From: Camellia lanceoleosa
Lineage: Eukaryota; Streptophyta; Magnoliopsida; Ericales; Theaceae
DNA: 64,000 nucleotides
Direction of reading: 5' to 3'
NCBI GenBank assembly: GCA_025200525.1
Contig: CM045761.1
Coordinates: 58,181,438 to 58,245,437 of the forward strand
Shown here piece by piece: positions 20,696 to 30,454 of this stretch; the stretch's first letter is position 1; every line of letters starts with the position of its first letter. The position numbers and the translations under genes are program-made. The notes under the pieces were generated by a model. That model did no database searches. It had not been told where the DNA came from and was given only the letters and a program-made list of their open reading frames with translations.

Positions 20696-22367
20696 TGTGA
20701 AACCCCAAATTTTTGAGGTATTAATATTTTAGTGAGAGGTATTGGTGGTAGTTTGGTGGTGAGATATTTAGATGAGAATCTAACTTATTTTCTCCATTTA
20801 TTTTATCTCTTTTTCTCTCCACCTCATTATTATTCATGTCCTTTGTTTTCTAATTTTGTTTTTTTTCATTATTCTCGGGCACCAAGTAAATTTCCTTTCT
20901 TTGACCCCAAGTTAGTACCATTGTATATATATATATATATATATTTGTATCTCTTATTCGTCAAATCTTTTTGTACACAACATCTATGGAATTTGTACAC
21001 ATAATAAATAGGAAAATCTCTCCAAATCTTGAGCACATGGCTAGCCATCATACCTCCTAGGCTAAAATCATTGTACTTTAGTACAAACAAATCTTTTGAA
21101 ATCTTGAAGCAATGATGACCTTGGTACCAATTCTATATATATACATTGGGAATATATCCATAGTACACATATATTAAATAAAATATTCTCCATTTCCCTT
21201 CCCCGTAGCCGGCCAACCTAGGAGAGCGTGAGGGATCAATTTTCAAGACTTATAATTATGACATTCTAGAAGCAAAGTACCAAGTACACCCCTTTCTTGC
21301 CCACCAAGTAAACTTTATTTTATTATTTTTCCTTTTCTTTTGTCCCAAGCATCCTTGCCTATAAATTGAGCTCACCTCTCAATCATTTCTATCATTCTTC
21401 TTCTTGGTCCATCCATATCTCTATCTCTCTCATTTTGTTCTCTCTTAAATTATAGAAATTTTGAGTTTAGATTAAGAGTGTATAGAGTGAGTGTAAGCAT
21501 TTTTGTAAAAGAAGAGAGTTGTAGAATCTTACATACCTTATGCCACTTTGGAGATTCATGGAGAAAGATCGAGATTCGAGTGTTGGAGACAGAGGAGATT
21601 GATCTGAGGTAATTCAGTGGTATACAATATGTTTCCTAAATTCTCTTTGAAAAGAGTATGTTTTTAATTCCCATAAATTTGTACTCCTCTTGATTATTCT
21701 GATCGTTTCATAAATTTTGTGGAATTATTCGTTGTTGATTCATTTGATTTCTCTAGTCATTTGATGAACTCTGTGTAGTTATTCTGTGTTGGAAATGTTG
21801 ATTTGTTTGGCTAAATAATGTAGAAATGCTCCGTACATGGATCGAGTGGACTTTGCCAATATGCTCTGTACCAATAGCCCGGATAAGCGGTTGTGTTTGG
21901 GTGAGGGGGGTGAGGCCAGTCATTGGTCATGTACCGAGTAGAACCGGGTATTTGGTTCTGGATAAATTATCATATGTCAAGTTGACTTGTTTGTGTAATT
22001 TGGTAGATTGCTTGATTATCGAATCTAATCGGTTGTGTAATTGTTGGATCTCTGTTGATTTATTTTCTGTCCGAGCCTTGTTATTCTTGTTGTATTGTAT
22101 ACTTCCCGAATTAATTTATTTTTTAGGCGTGGAGAAAATTTAGTGGCGCTTGGTGTTGAAGCATCTAAAAAGATTATTTGATTTGGAGATTTTTTTTTTA
22201 GTCCACAACTATATGTTATTTTTGGAAATTTGTATAATTTATGCTTTGGAGATATTTGAGTTAATTATTTATGGAGACGATTTGTATATTTGAGATTATG
22301 AGTTATCTGCAATTATAAATTTTTGGTTGATTTGATTTATTAACGATCCGGAAGTCGGGCCATTACA
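20696..22367 (+). mobile_element. Unrelated solo LTR inside E2 (1,672 bp)
   Basis: It starts TGTGAAACCCC and ends GGGCCATTACA, with target duplication CGAGT at 20691-20695 and 22368-22372. No internal gag or pol is present, so it is a solo LTR. Its sequence is unlike the Ogre LTRs here. The TGTGA-x-x-CCC start and GGGCCATTACA end are reminiscent of chromovirus-type LTRs, which is inference. A TATA box (TATAAAT, 21360-21366) is followed by a pyrimidine-rich stretch. A TA microsatellite lies at 20923-20944. Confidence 0.88.
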
Positions 22368-22372
22368 CGAGT

Positions 22373-22868
22373 GAACCTGAACCGAACTATGTAAGGCTTG
22401 ATTCTCATCTTTGGGATACGTAGGCAACTTCATTCTGAAGTCCAGCCATAAACACTTCCAAATCAACTTTGTCCGTGTGATCATATTGGTCATCTTTGTC
22501 TATTCTGCATTCAAGAGCTCGGTTGTGATCTCCAGTGCAGCGCTATTCAGACTAGGGGCAACTTTCTAGTTGTTGGGATTCGGGGTTGTGCATCTCGAGG
22601 ATAGATCTCAGGCGTGTCCAGTTTTGATCCATATCGAAAATGGTTTTGCAAAGTTTTAATAAAAGTTGATTTTGCTCAAATTAATCTTTTTACAACTTAG
22701 ACCATTTTTGGACCGAACAAAAAAATTTCGGTACCCATAACCTTCAATTTCATTGATTTCAGTACAGAGTTCTCCTATTTTTTATACAAATTAAAGTTGC
22801 TTTTTATTACATTCATAAAGAAAACTTGAAAATACAGATTAAAGTAATAAACTCAAGGCATAGTCAAG
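22373..22868 (+). other. E2 spacer between the solo LTR and the antisense genes
   Basis: This contains a GGGATACGTAGGCAAC stretch near 22416, also seen in E1 near 3891, so it belongs to E2. No gene is visible. It is the region just 3' of the DUF7745-like gene on the minus strand and could hold its poly(A) signal. Confidence 0.5.
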
Positions 22869-24296
22869 TCAGGTGTTCCTGTGCCCCCTCCCAGAGCTCG
22901 TGGAAGCTTCAGATGCTAAAGTAGGCCCGGTTTGTGCTTCTTCATCGAGCCAAGCTATGCATTCACTGGAAAAGGCACAACTGAAAGTGGTAGCGTGGGC
23001 CAGGAGCTCTCTTATCCTCCATGCTGTGGCATACTGAGCTAGATGTGAGCCTTTGATCAGATATGAAGCCAGATATTCCACTTCTTCTTCTGGACGGGTC
23101 TGATCATGCCTGAACTGGCGCTGAAATCGAAATGGAAAGTAAAAGACACAGTGTGTCAGGCCAACCAACTGAATTCCCGGCTGGCGAGACATGCTGTAGC
23201 TCATCGCCGGCAGATTAAGCCAGGGGCAGCGCCAAGCAAAGTTGACGGCAAATAAGCTTATCCATTCGCACCACCATTCCTCATCTGGGGTATCAACTAG
23301 TCATTGCCGGAAGAAATAGCCGTGTGCTGAATATGCTGGGCATGAGTCCACTACTTTCAACTTGTCCATCAGCCATATCTGGGAAGGGATGAAAAATAAG
23401 AGAGATTAAAGAATAGAGAGGTGTATGTGGAGAGAAAAGTGAGAAAAGGGTTTTTTTTAGAGAAAAATAGAGCCTGAGGGCCGAGTGATGTGAGAAATAC
23501 ACATGTGAGGAGGGTGGGAAACATTACCTGTAGGAGTAGTGGACTCCCCATGAATCTAGTCATTTCCCGACGATGGAAGGCATCCAAACCCATCAGTGTC
23601 TCAGCTAGCGTCATGGCAACATAGTTCTTACCATCTTTTAAGCCTTGGGCAACTTCAATCAAACAGACGCTAGACCCCCCGAAGCTTGGGGTAAGCAAGA
23701 AATGAGACAACATGCATAAACAGAGGGCGTGTCGCCGAAAACTCTGCCAAAGATGATCGCCGCAGTCACTGGCACTAGAAAACCGATGAATCAAGCTCGG
23801 AATGTCTAGTTCTCCGTCGCGAATCAAAGACCGAGCGTCATGCAAAGTAAGCCCACACATTCATCCTAAAGCTTGGATGTGATCGAAACGGAATTAGGGC
23901 AAGATCTCTTCATCGTACTGAGATTCTATTAAAGCTTAGAAATCTTCAAAAGTGGGACACATCTCTTGTCTGCCAAAGCTAAAAACATGAGTTACCGGGT
24001 TCCAACACCTAGCCACGGCATGGAGGAACGGAAAACGCAGCGGGGTGCAACTCAGCGTGAATAGTGCATTTATTCCAAAACCTCAGGAATTCAACTTTTT
24101 CGAGCCATCCAAGTTTGTGATCCAATTTGTGAGGTTTTAGGCAAGAAATGCTTCCATTTCGGGCAAAAACAATGTTGAAATAGAGGAACCATGAAGCTAA
24201 AACCTTTATAGAAGATAAGGTGTTGAGTGGAAGACAGGTGGCAACAATCTGGAGACTTTCTGCATAAGTAGCCGACCGGCCACGTTTTATGGCCAA
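22869..24296 (-). pseudogene. Antisense DUF7745-like gene in E2, two exons
   Basis: On the minus strand, the open frame from 24296 leads into CWNPVTHVFSFGRQEMCPTFEDF (about 24000-23940), matching the FWNPxxxxFxFG...PTxEEY block of the DUF7745 family. It continues through RHALCLCMLSHF and LAETLMGLDAFHR to GSPLLLQ. A GT donor at 23527 and AG acceptor at 23379-23380 join GSPLLLQ to IWLMDKLKVV, and the second exon ends at 22869. Stops lie between 24009 and about 23865 and once in exon 2 (TGG to TGA). The role of this domain is unknown; it is common in plant transposon-linked proteins. It sits after pol, opposite to E2 transcription. The start is uncertain, because the ATG at 24296 lies within a dyad-motif cluster. 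Identification is from motif memory. Confidence 0.6.
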
Positions 24297-24380
24297 TTGA
24301 CTATTTTTATAGTCAATCGGCTAGTGATGGTGGCCGATGGACCCCTATGGTGGCCAGTGGCCTCCTACTTTGGCTGGTGG
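24269..24380 (-). promoter_or_regulatory. Dyad-motif cluster at the 5' end of the DUF7745-like gene
   Basis: TAGCCGACCGGCCA (24269-24282) and GGCCA/GGCCGAT units continue to 24380. Read in the direction of the antisense gene the full site is TGGCCGGTCGGCTA, the same orientation as U3 sites have relative to sense transcription. Confidence 0.5.
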
Positions 24381-24948
24381 CCTCTCATTTTGCTCTCTGA
24401 GTTGTCTATGTGTTGAAAGTGTTGAGAACTTGTGTTTTGTTCCACTTTGGATGCATTTTTGTGACGATTTTGCGAAGTCGTACCTGTGTTGTTTCAATTT
24501 GTTTATCGAGTTGTTGCAATTTTGTTTATTGAGTTATATTTGCATTGATTATTAAGTTCATTTCTTGCTTATCGAGTTGTATCCACTTTTGAGGGGCGTG
24601 TCAAGTCCTAGTTTTGTTTATCGAGTTGTTTTGTTTTTTTAGTTGTTGGTCGGTTCACCACCTGATTAAGACAATACAATTTGAATATGCAGTTTTCAAA
24701 CAAAGTTCAATCTCATTTTCATGCTGTGCGATGTTATGTGATGCTTTGAATGTAAAATGTAACACTTTTTGAACAAAAAGTCTGTTTTCATTTCCAATCA
24801 TGGTCACCTTTTTGCAGTACAAATTTTTAAAGAAAAACAAAACTGCCTAAGGCTGTACAATGAGTTGATACTACTAGCAAAAAGGAAAGCTAAGCAAAAA
24901 AAAGAGAAAATGAACTAAAAAAAAGCGTCTGAATCAACCCCGGCCACC
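24381..24948. other. Spacer between the two antisense genes of E2
   Basis: AT-rich and non-coding. It has repeated TTTATCGAGTTGTT-like phrases (about 24500-24630). It should hold the end of the plant-mobile-domain gene and the promoter of the DUF7745-like gene. Confidence 0.45.
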
Positions 24949-25339
24949 TCAAGATCGAGAAGCCGTCATCGCTCTCTTCCGAGGCATGGCCTCGGAACTG
25001 TCACCATTAGCGTCGCCGTTTGCATCTGAGCCCGAGTTGGCTCTAGAACCATCTCTGCTCCCCTCTGCAGAGCCATCTCCAGCCTCATCCCCATCCTGAG
25101 ACGACTCTGGCTACAAACTCACTGGCTCCTTGTCTGACTCATCATCATCTGGGGCAGGCTCCCGTGAACTACTCCCGGTGTGAGTGCGCCTAGCTCTGTT
25201 TCGGCTGTGCGCTAACGCCCCTTCTCTCTCTCTCTCTACTGCTCGGGGAGGCATTGAAGGTCCCGCTGGGGCGCCCACTGTGGCTGGCATCTAGAATGGG
25301 ACCTGAAAAGAACAATTTGGCAAATGCATCAGTTGTGAT

Positions 25340-25530
25340 ATGCGAAGCTGAGTATGGTATTAAATGCAGTGTATGAATGCCGTGAGTAGTATATGATTGC
25401 AGAGTATGAACGCCGTGAGCGGTGAATGATTGCAGTGTATGAAGGCCATGGCCAGTATATGAGATACAGTGTATCAGTGCCGTGAGCGGTATATGAGTGC
25501 GGTGTATCAAATGCAGTATTGATAATGTAA
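25340..25530. repeat. Tandem repeat in a PMD-gene intron
   Basis: About four to five degenerate units of about 33-36 bp are built on CAGTGTATGAATGCCGTGAG. They lie between the last two exons. Confidence 0.65.
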
Positions 25531-26629
25531 TGCATCAGATTAGTATGGAGCAGATTATAGAGGGTTTTGGAACAGAGGTTGAAAGAACTTATTGGAATAC
25601 CATAAATGCTGAGCAGATCTATGCTTGTCTGCACCATCCCCATTAGAGAAGCCGACAGCTCTAGAGCCTACCCGGTGTACTCTATGGAAGCCTGCAAAGG
25701 TGTTGAGATGATTAGTAATTTGCGAAGCATAAACTGAAATGAAATGAATGTGCAGAATGCAAAGTATGGTATATATCGGGTCGAGCCTCGAACTCCGACG
25801 AGCTCGTGATCAGCTAGGGTAGGAGTGATGAGAATCTGATAAGTCTCTCCTACATGTCCTCGGCATGTCATAGTAGTGGGCAGGTCTGGCCACCCCGCCC
25901 TCTGTCTCCTCTAGGAACCTTTCCTATCATGGGCCTGAGTTGCCCTGGATCCTCCTACTCGTCCTGATGCAGCTACAGGTCTGTCTCTCTCACCTCGGCG
26001 AACACTGGCCAGAGGCTGTATGAGATATGTCTGGATGAAGACGGTATAGTCACCGTCGAGCCTGAAAAAGTTGGCATCCCAATCTCTAGTGAAGTCGATC
26101 ATCTCCTGCTCAGTGTACCTCTCTGTGATCCTCATATAAGTGGGAGGTGGCATCGGAACTATCTGCTCAGGCAAACCGAGTCTCTGTCGCAAGAAGCGCT
26201 CTCCCAAGTACCATGCCCGACAGACCGGACCCTCGAGCAAAAGCTGAAATCGGAAAGCCTCTTGAGCGCCCACAAACTGATCTTTAACCGCGTCAGGCAG
26301 CACTGCCCAGGGCTGCCAGGTGATCTACAAATGACGAATATACAGATTGTTATTTGATACTGAAAGTGCAATATGAAGCAAAGCTCAAATAAACTGTAAG
26401 GTTTGAAATACCTCCGCTGCTGTTACAGTATCAAAATATCAGTGGAAGAATGAGAAACGCGGCCTCCGCTCGCACCTCACATCGTACCTATGTGAATATG
26501 GGACCATGGGAGGCGTTTCTACCTCCGACTCTAGGGCAAGCCTCGGGAAATAGGCATATACCCATAGCTACGGAATGTGAAAGGGTAATAATGAGTATGT
26601 TTATCAGATGTAAAGTCATATACAGTTAA

Positions 26630-26745
26630 AGTAGAAATTAGGAAGCGGTATGCAGTGTGTTGTGCAATGTGTGTAGTATACAAGTAATGTAAAACAGATT
26701 GTGTGTTGTGTAATGTGTGCGGTGTATAGATAATGTAAAGCGGGA
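26630..26745. repeat. Tandem repeat in a second PMD-gene intron
   Basis: About two copies of a unit of about 52 bp contain TGTGTTGTG(C/T)AATGTGTG. They lie between exons 2 and 3. Confidence 0.5.
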
Positions 26746-27439
26746 CTATAAAGAAAAAGGGAAAGATGTACCTCCCAGGCTCTCCAGTAGCCTCGTAGCA
26801 GGTGCCCGCTCCGGTGAGATGAAGAACTCATGTATCCATATAATGTGGCCAAGCCTGCACCGCTTCAGTCATAACGCCGGACGCGAGACAGGTCCACTAG
26901 TGCACTCAAGAGGTAGAGGCCAACTGTGTTCGCCCGGTCGGCGAAAAGAGTGGTACCAAGCAACAACATGAGGAATCCTTGGGCATAGTGCTCGATCTCC
27001 TCGTGGGTCGTGGGTGTCTCCTCCCTGAAGTGGTCGGCAAACCACAAATATCGCACCATCCCTAGTCGGGAGAGAGGTGGACGAGTCCCTAGCAAAAAGA
27101 TCTGAGCGGCATTCCACTCGCCCATATCGGTGTCGTAAGGGATCAGATTAGCCTCTACTCATATGCTGGTGAGCATGGAGAAGTCGAAGGGAGTCATCGT
27201 CATCTCCCCTGCTGTAGGGAGATGGAAGGAATCGGTGGTGTCTCACCACCTCTCTATTAAAGCGCCTAAAAGTGGCCGACTCGTAGTGAGGCGTGAAAGT
27301 CCCATACAGAATGCACCAAAACCAGCCTTATCGATGATGTGGCGAACAACATCGGGTAGCTCTATGTACCAATCTCGTGCAATGATGTTCCCATAGCCCC
27401 GAAAGGCATGAGAACCTCCGTGTGTCCAAGATAAACAGA

Positions 27440-27600
27440 TGCAAGGTAGTGTCAGAAATACAATGTATGCATGTGTTCAGAATTGATGGAAATACAGTGT
27501 ATGCATATGTTTAGAATTGATAGAAATGCAGTGTATTCATGTGTGCGAAATTGACAAAAGTACCATGTAGGAATGTCCTTAGAATGAACAAAGCATGTTG
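27440..27600. repeat. Tandem repeat in the first PMD-gene intron
   Basis: Three units of about 43 bp begin CAGTGTATGCATGTGTT or close variants. They differ from the repeats of the other introns. Confidence 0.6.
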
Positions 27601-27969
27601 TAGACAAGTGTGTTTGGGATAATCAGAGGAAGAGCAGTGTGGGCTATCCAGGATATGTGATGTACATTGTGAAAGGTAAAGAGGAAGTGTGTACCTCAGA
27701 GGCGCCGTAAGATAAGTGTGACTTTAGCTCGCGTAGCGGGAGGTCCTCTAGTGCACCTCGCGCAAACCTCCTGAACTAACGGATGCCATTGGGAGGCAAT
27801 ACGTGTACCTCAGGGTCATACGTCTCCGGGTCGAAAGGCCGAATGCCTAGCGGCAATGACTCGAACTCAGGATCTATCTCCATCTTTGGAGGAGCTCTGT
27901 CGGGTGGAATGTCGTCTGCCATCTGAAAATAAGTTGAAAAATGAGCAAAAAGGGCAAAAAATGCCAAAA

Positions 27970-28014
27970 GTCAACAAAAGTCAACTCTCGGGAAGAGAAA
28001 AGTCAAAAAGTCAA
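27970..28014 (-). promoter_or_regulatory. TTGAC (W-box-like) cluster upstream of the PMD gene, E2
   Basis: Minus-strand TTGAC cores are at GTCAA 27970, 27980, 28002 and 28010, 48-92 bp before the ATG at 27922. Three occur in the same place in E1. A pyrimidine-rich stretch ending TTTTCAG directly abuts the ATG, so this may be a 5'-UTR intron. Confidence 0.4.
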
Positions 28015-28323
28015 AACCCGGGAAAGGGGCTCCAAACTCAAGGCAAAGTTGAGAGGAACAAACCTCAAATGGTGAAGATGGAGGAAAAGGGTCCAAAAAT
28101 AACTTTTGTTCGGTTCAAAGTGAAGGAAATCGAAAAATCTTAGCGAATCAACTTCGTGGGAGGCGTTGAAAAACGCGTATAAAGCCCGGATCTAAGAGGA
28201 AAAAGGGTCTAGGAAGGAAGGGGGATGTTTTTTGGCCTTGAAGGTGTGAAGATTTGTGATTTGGGGTTGTGTTTTTAAAGCCATCCGTGTGGAAAGACCA
28301 AACTGCCCCGAATCTGCTACTTC

Positions 28324-28392
28324 TGGCTGACCGGCCACATTGTTGGCCAATGGACTGGTCTCAAGGCCGATGGCTTCCCAGAGTAGCTGGTG
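28324..28392 (-). promoter_or_regulatory. Dyad-motif cluster upstream of the PMD gene, E2
   Basis: TGGCTGACCGGCCA (28324-28337) and GGCCAATGG, GGCCGATGG units lie about 400 bp upstream of the PMD ATG. They are in the GT orientation when read along the antisense gene. E1 has the equivalent at 2611-2697. Confidence 0.5.
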
Positions 28393-28639
28393 GACCTCCA
28401 GTACTCTTCTTGGTTGTGGTTTATGTTCTTATATGCTCCCATCTCTCAAGAAAACACAAGAAAATACACTTTTCGGAACTTGAACGGCCTCCGTGGTGGC
28501 CCTGAATTATGTTCTCAGTGTGTGGCGCTCAATATGCACAAAATGTATCCTTTTCGTATCCTTTTGTGTATTACAAAGTATGAAAATTGCTTTTGCCTAC
28601 GTTGCATTATGATGTTTTTGCCATGTTGGCAAGGTTTGC

Positions 28640-29015
28640 ATTTGTTATATGCCTTTTGCATTGAGCATGCCTCGTCTCGTTTTGAGGTTGTATCTCGATA
28701 TTGCAGGAAACACGCCTTTACCATGCTTGCATTGAATATGTGCATCTCTATGTCGTTGCATGGAACATGCATTTTGCATCGTCGCCTAGAACATGCATTT
28801 TCGTTTTGCATAGAATGTGCATTGCTCACTTTTGCATAGAATATGCATCTTAATGTTGCATGGAACATGCATTCGCCACGTTTGCATAGAACTTGCATTT
28901 CTTACACTTGCATAGAATATGCACCTCTTATATTTGCATAGACTGTGCATTTGGTAGTTAGCATAGAACATGCTGTTGATCTTGTATAGAACATGCTCTT
29001 GATCATAGAACATGC
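28640..29015. repeat. Minisatellite of 'gcatagaacatgc' units, E2
   Basis: About twelve units of 25-35 bp carry GCATAGAA(C/T)(A/T)TGCAT. It is the same repeat type and position as in E1 (2944-3245). The overlapping Met/Cys-rich ORFs are artefacts of it. Confidence 0.75.
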
Positions 29016-29228
29016 ATTCTCATTGCATTGTACCTGGTAAGTTTCTTTCTTTTGCAGGCGCGATATTATATGTACAGTTCATTTGAAGCTGGCATAACCA
29101 GACGATGTTGTGTGTGTTTCAGTCAGAGAAACTCCAGGTAAGATCATTCTTGCCCCCTCGAACACTCTTGTTTTAGTTGGAAACATTAGGAAGAGTGCCT
29201 GATGTTCGTACCACCCTCCGGTGTTTGC

Positions 29229-30055
29229 ACCGCAACTCTTTCTCCTCTCGCGTTTGACATGCATTTGGTTACCTTTCTCCTCTCGCGTTTGACACGTGTT
29301 TGGTTATCTTTCTCCTCTCACGTTTGACACGCGTTTGGTTGTCTTTCTCCTCTTACGTTTGACACGCGTTTGGTTATTTTTCTTCTCTCGTGTTTGACAC
29401 GCGTTTGGTTATCTTTCTCCTCTCGTGTTTGACACGCATTTGGTTATCTTTCTCCTCTCGCGTTTGACACGCGTTTGGTTGTCTTTCTCCTCTCGCGTTT
29501 GGTTGCCCTTTCTCCTCTCGCGTTTGACAGGCATTTGGTTACATTTCTCCTCTTGCGTTTGACACGTGTTTGGTTGTCTTTCTCCTCTCACGTTTGACAC
29601 GCGTTTGGTTATCTTTGTCCTCTCGCGTTTGACACGCGTTTGGTTATCTTTCTCCTCTCGCGTTTGACACGCATTTGGTTGCCCTTTCTCCTTTCGCGTT
29701 TGACACGTGTTTGGTTATCTTTCTCCTCTCGCATTTGATATGCGTTTGGTTATCTTTCTCCTCTCGTGTTTGACACGTGTTTGGTTGCCTTTCTCCTCTC
29801 GCGTTTGACACGCGTTTGGTTATCTTTCTCCTTTCGCGTTTGACACGTGTTTGGTTGTTTTTCTCCTCTTGCGTTTGACACGCGTTTGGTTATCTTTCTC
29901 CTCTCGCATTTGACACGTGTTTAGTTGCTCCTTCTCCTCACGCATTTGACACGTGTTTGGTTACCTTTCTCCTCTTGCGTTTGACACGCGTTTGGATGCC
30001 TTTCTCCTCTCGCGTTTGACACACATTTGGATGCCTTTCTCCTTTCGCGTTTGAT
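29229..30055. repeat. 35-bp minisatellite, about 23 copies, E2
   Basis: The unit is TTTCTCCTCTCGCGTTTGAC plus ACGCGTTTGGTTATC. Each unit holds the inverted repeat CGCGT-TTGAC-ACGCG. Units differ mostly by C/T and G/A changes at CpG. Some units are truncated. E1 has a 50-bp repeat instead in this place. Confidence 0.9.
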
Positions 30056-30454
30056 ATGCTAGGAGGTGTTTCGTTTAAGGCTTTGGGTGTTCCCGATAGT
30101 CGCTTTTAGTCTTTCTTACGTGAGCCGTAGTTAAGATTGCATAATTTTCTTACATCATTTCTGCATGAGATGTGGTTTGGTTTGTGTTTATTTGCTTGTG
30201 TGCGAGTTTGCTGTAGCATTTCTTTGCATAACATTTGCATCTAGATGCTTTATTACAGCTTTCTTTGCATAATCATAAGTTATGCTCTTGCATTGTGCAT
30301 GTCACTTGCATTTTGCCCCTGCCTGCGGGCGTATCTATTTTGTTATCTTGTATGTTTGTCTAAGTCTTCGGCTTTGTCAAAAATGATTGTCTCTGGGCTC
30401 TGACATTCACTCCCGTCATTTCGTGACTTCCAAGTTCTGTCAAAGAGGGGCAAC
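30056..30454 (+). other. Pre-LTR region and polypurine tract of E2
   Basis: The last 0.4 kb before the 3' LTR aligns with E1 (about 3600-4042), including GCATAATTTTCTTACATCA and TGACATTCACTCCCGTCATT. The PPT is CAAAGAGGGGCAAC (30441-30454), directly before TGTAGAC. No gene. Confidence 0.75.

Larger units (their letters stand above)
24949..27922 (-). pseudogene. Antisense plant-mobile-domain (PMD) gene in E2, about six exons
   Basis: Likely exons on the minus strand: 27922-27695, about 27415-26772, 26567-26412, 26324 to about 25755, about 25695-25601, and about 25303-24949; most joins show GT and AG. Exon 2 has LPDVVRHIIDKAGF, FSMLTSI, MGEWNAAQIFLLGTRPPL and GLYLLSALVDLS, and exon 4 has ITWQPWAVLP and CRAWYLGERFLRQRLG. 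These are typical of the plant mobile domain (PF10536, formerly 'aminotransferase-like'). The C-terminus is Ser/Asp/Glu-rich and ends near PRKRAMTASRS. Nonsense codons include FSMLTSI-stop, VRRYD-stop (probably TGG to TGA) and VSL-stop-PESS (CAG to TAG). The exon 1-2 join needs a 1-nt correction. PMDs occur in host genes for silencing such as MAIN and in transposons. Its role in the element is unknown. Confidence 0.78.

Noticed and set aside
20923..20944. TA repeat as a possible matrix attachment or origin signal
   Set aside because: Simple microsatellite in a solo LTR; nothing else supports such a role.
29409..29600. Minus-strand ORF rich in Arg and Glu
   Set aside because: Generated by the 35-bp minisatellite, whose three-frame reading happens to lack stops.
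28640..30055. Possible CRISPR-like array
   Set aside because: Direct repeats without unique spacers, in plant DNA; these are tandem minisatellites.
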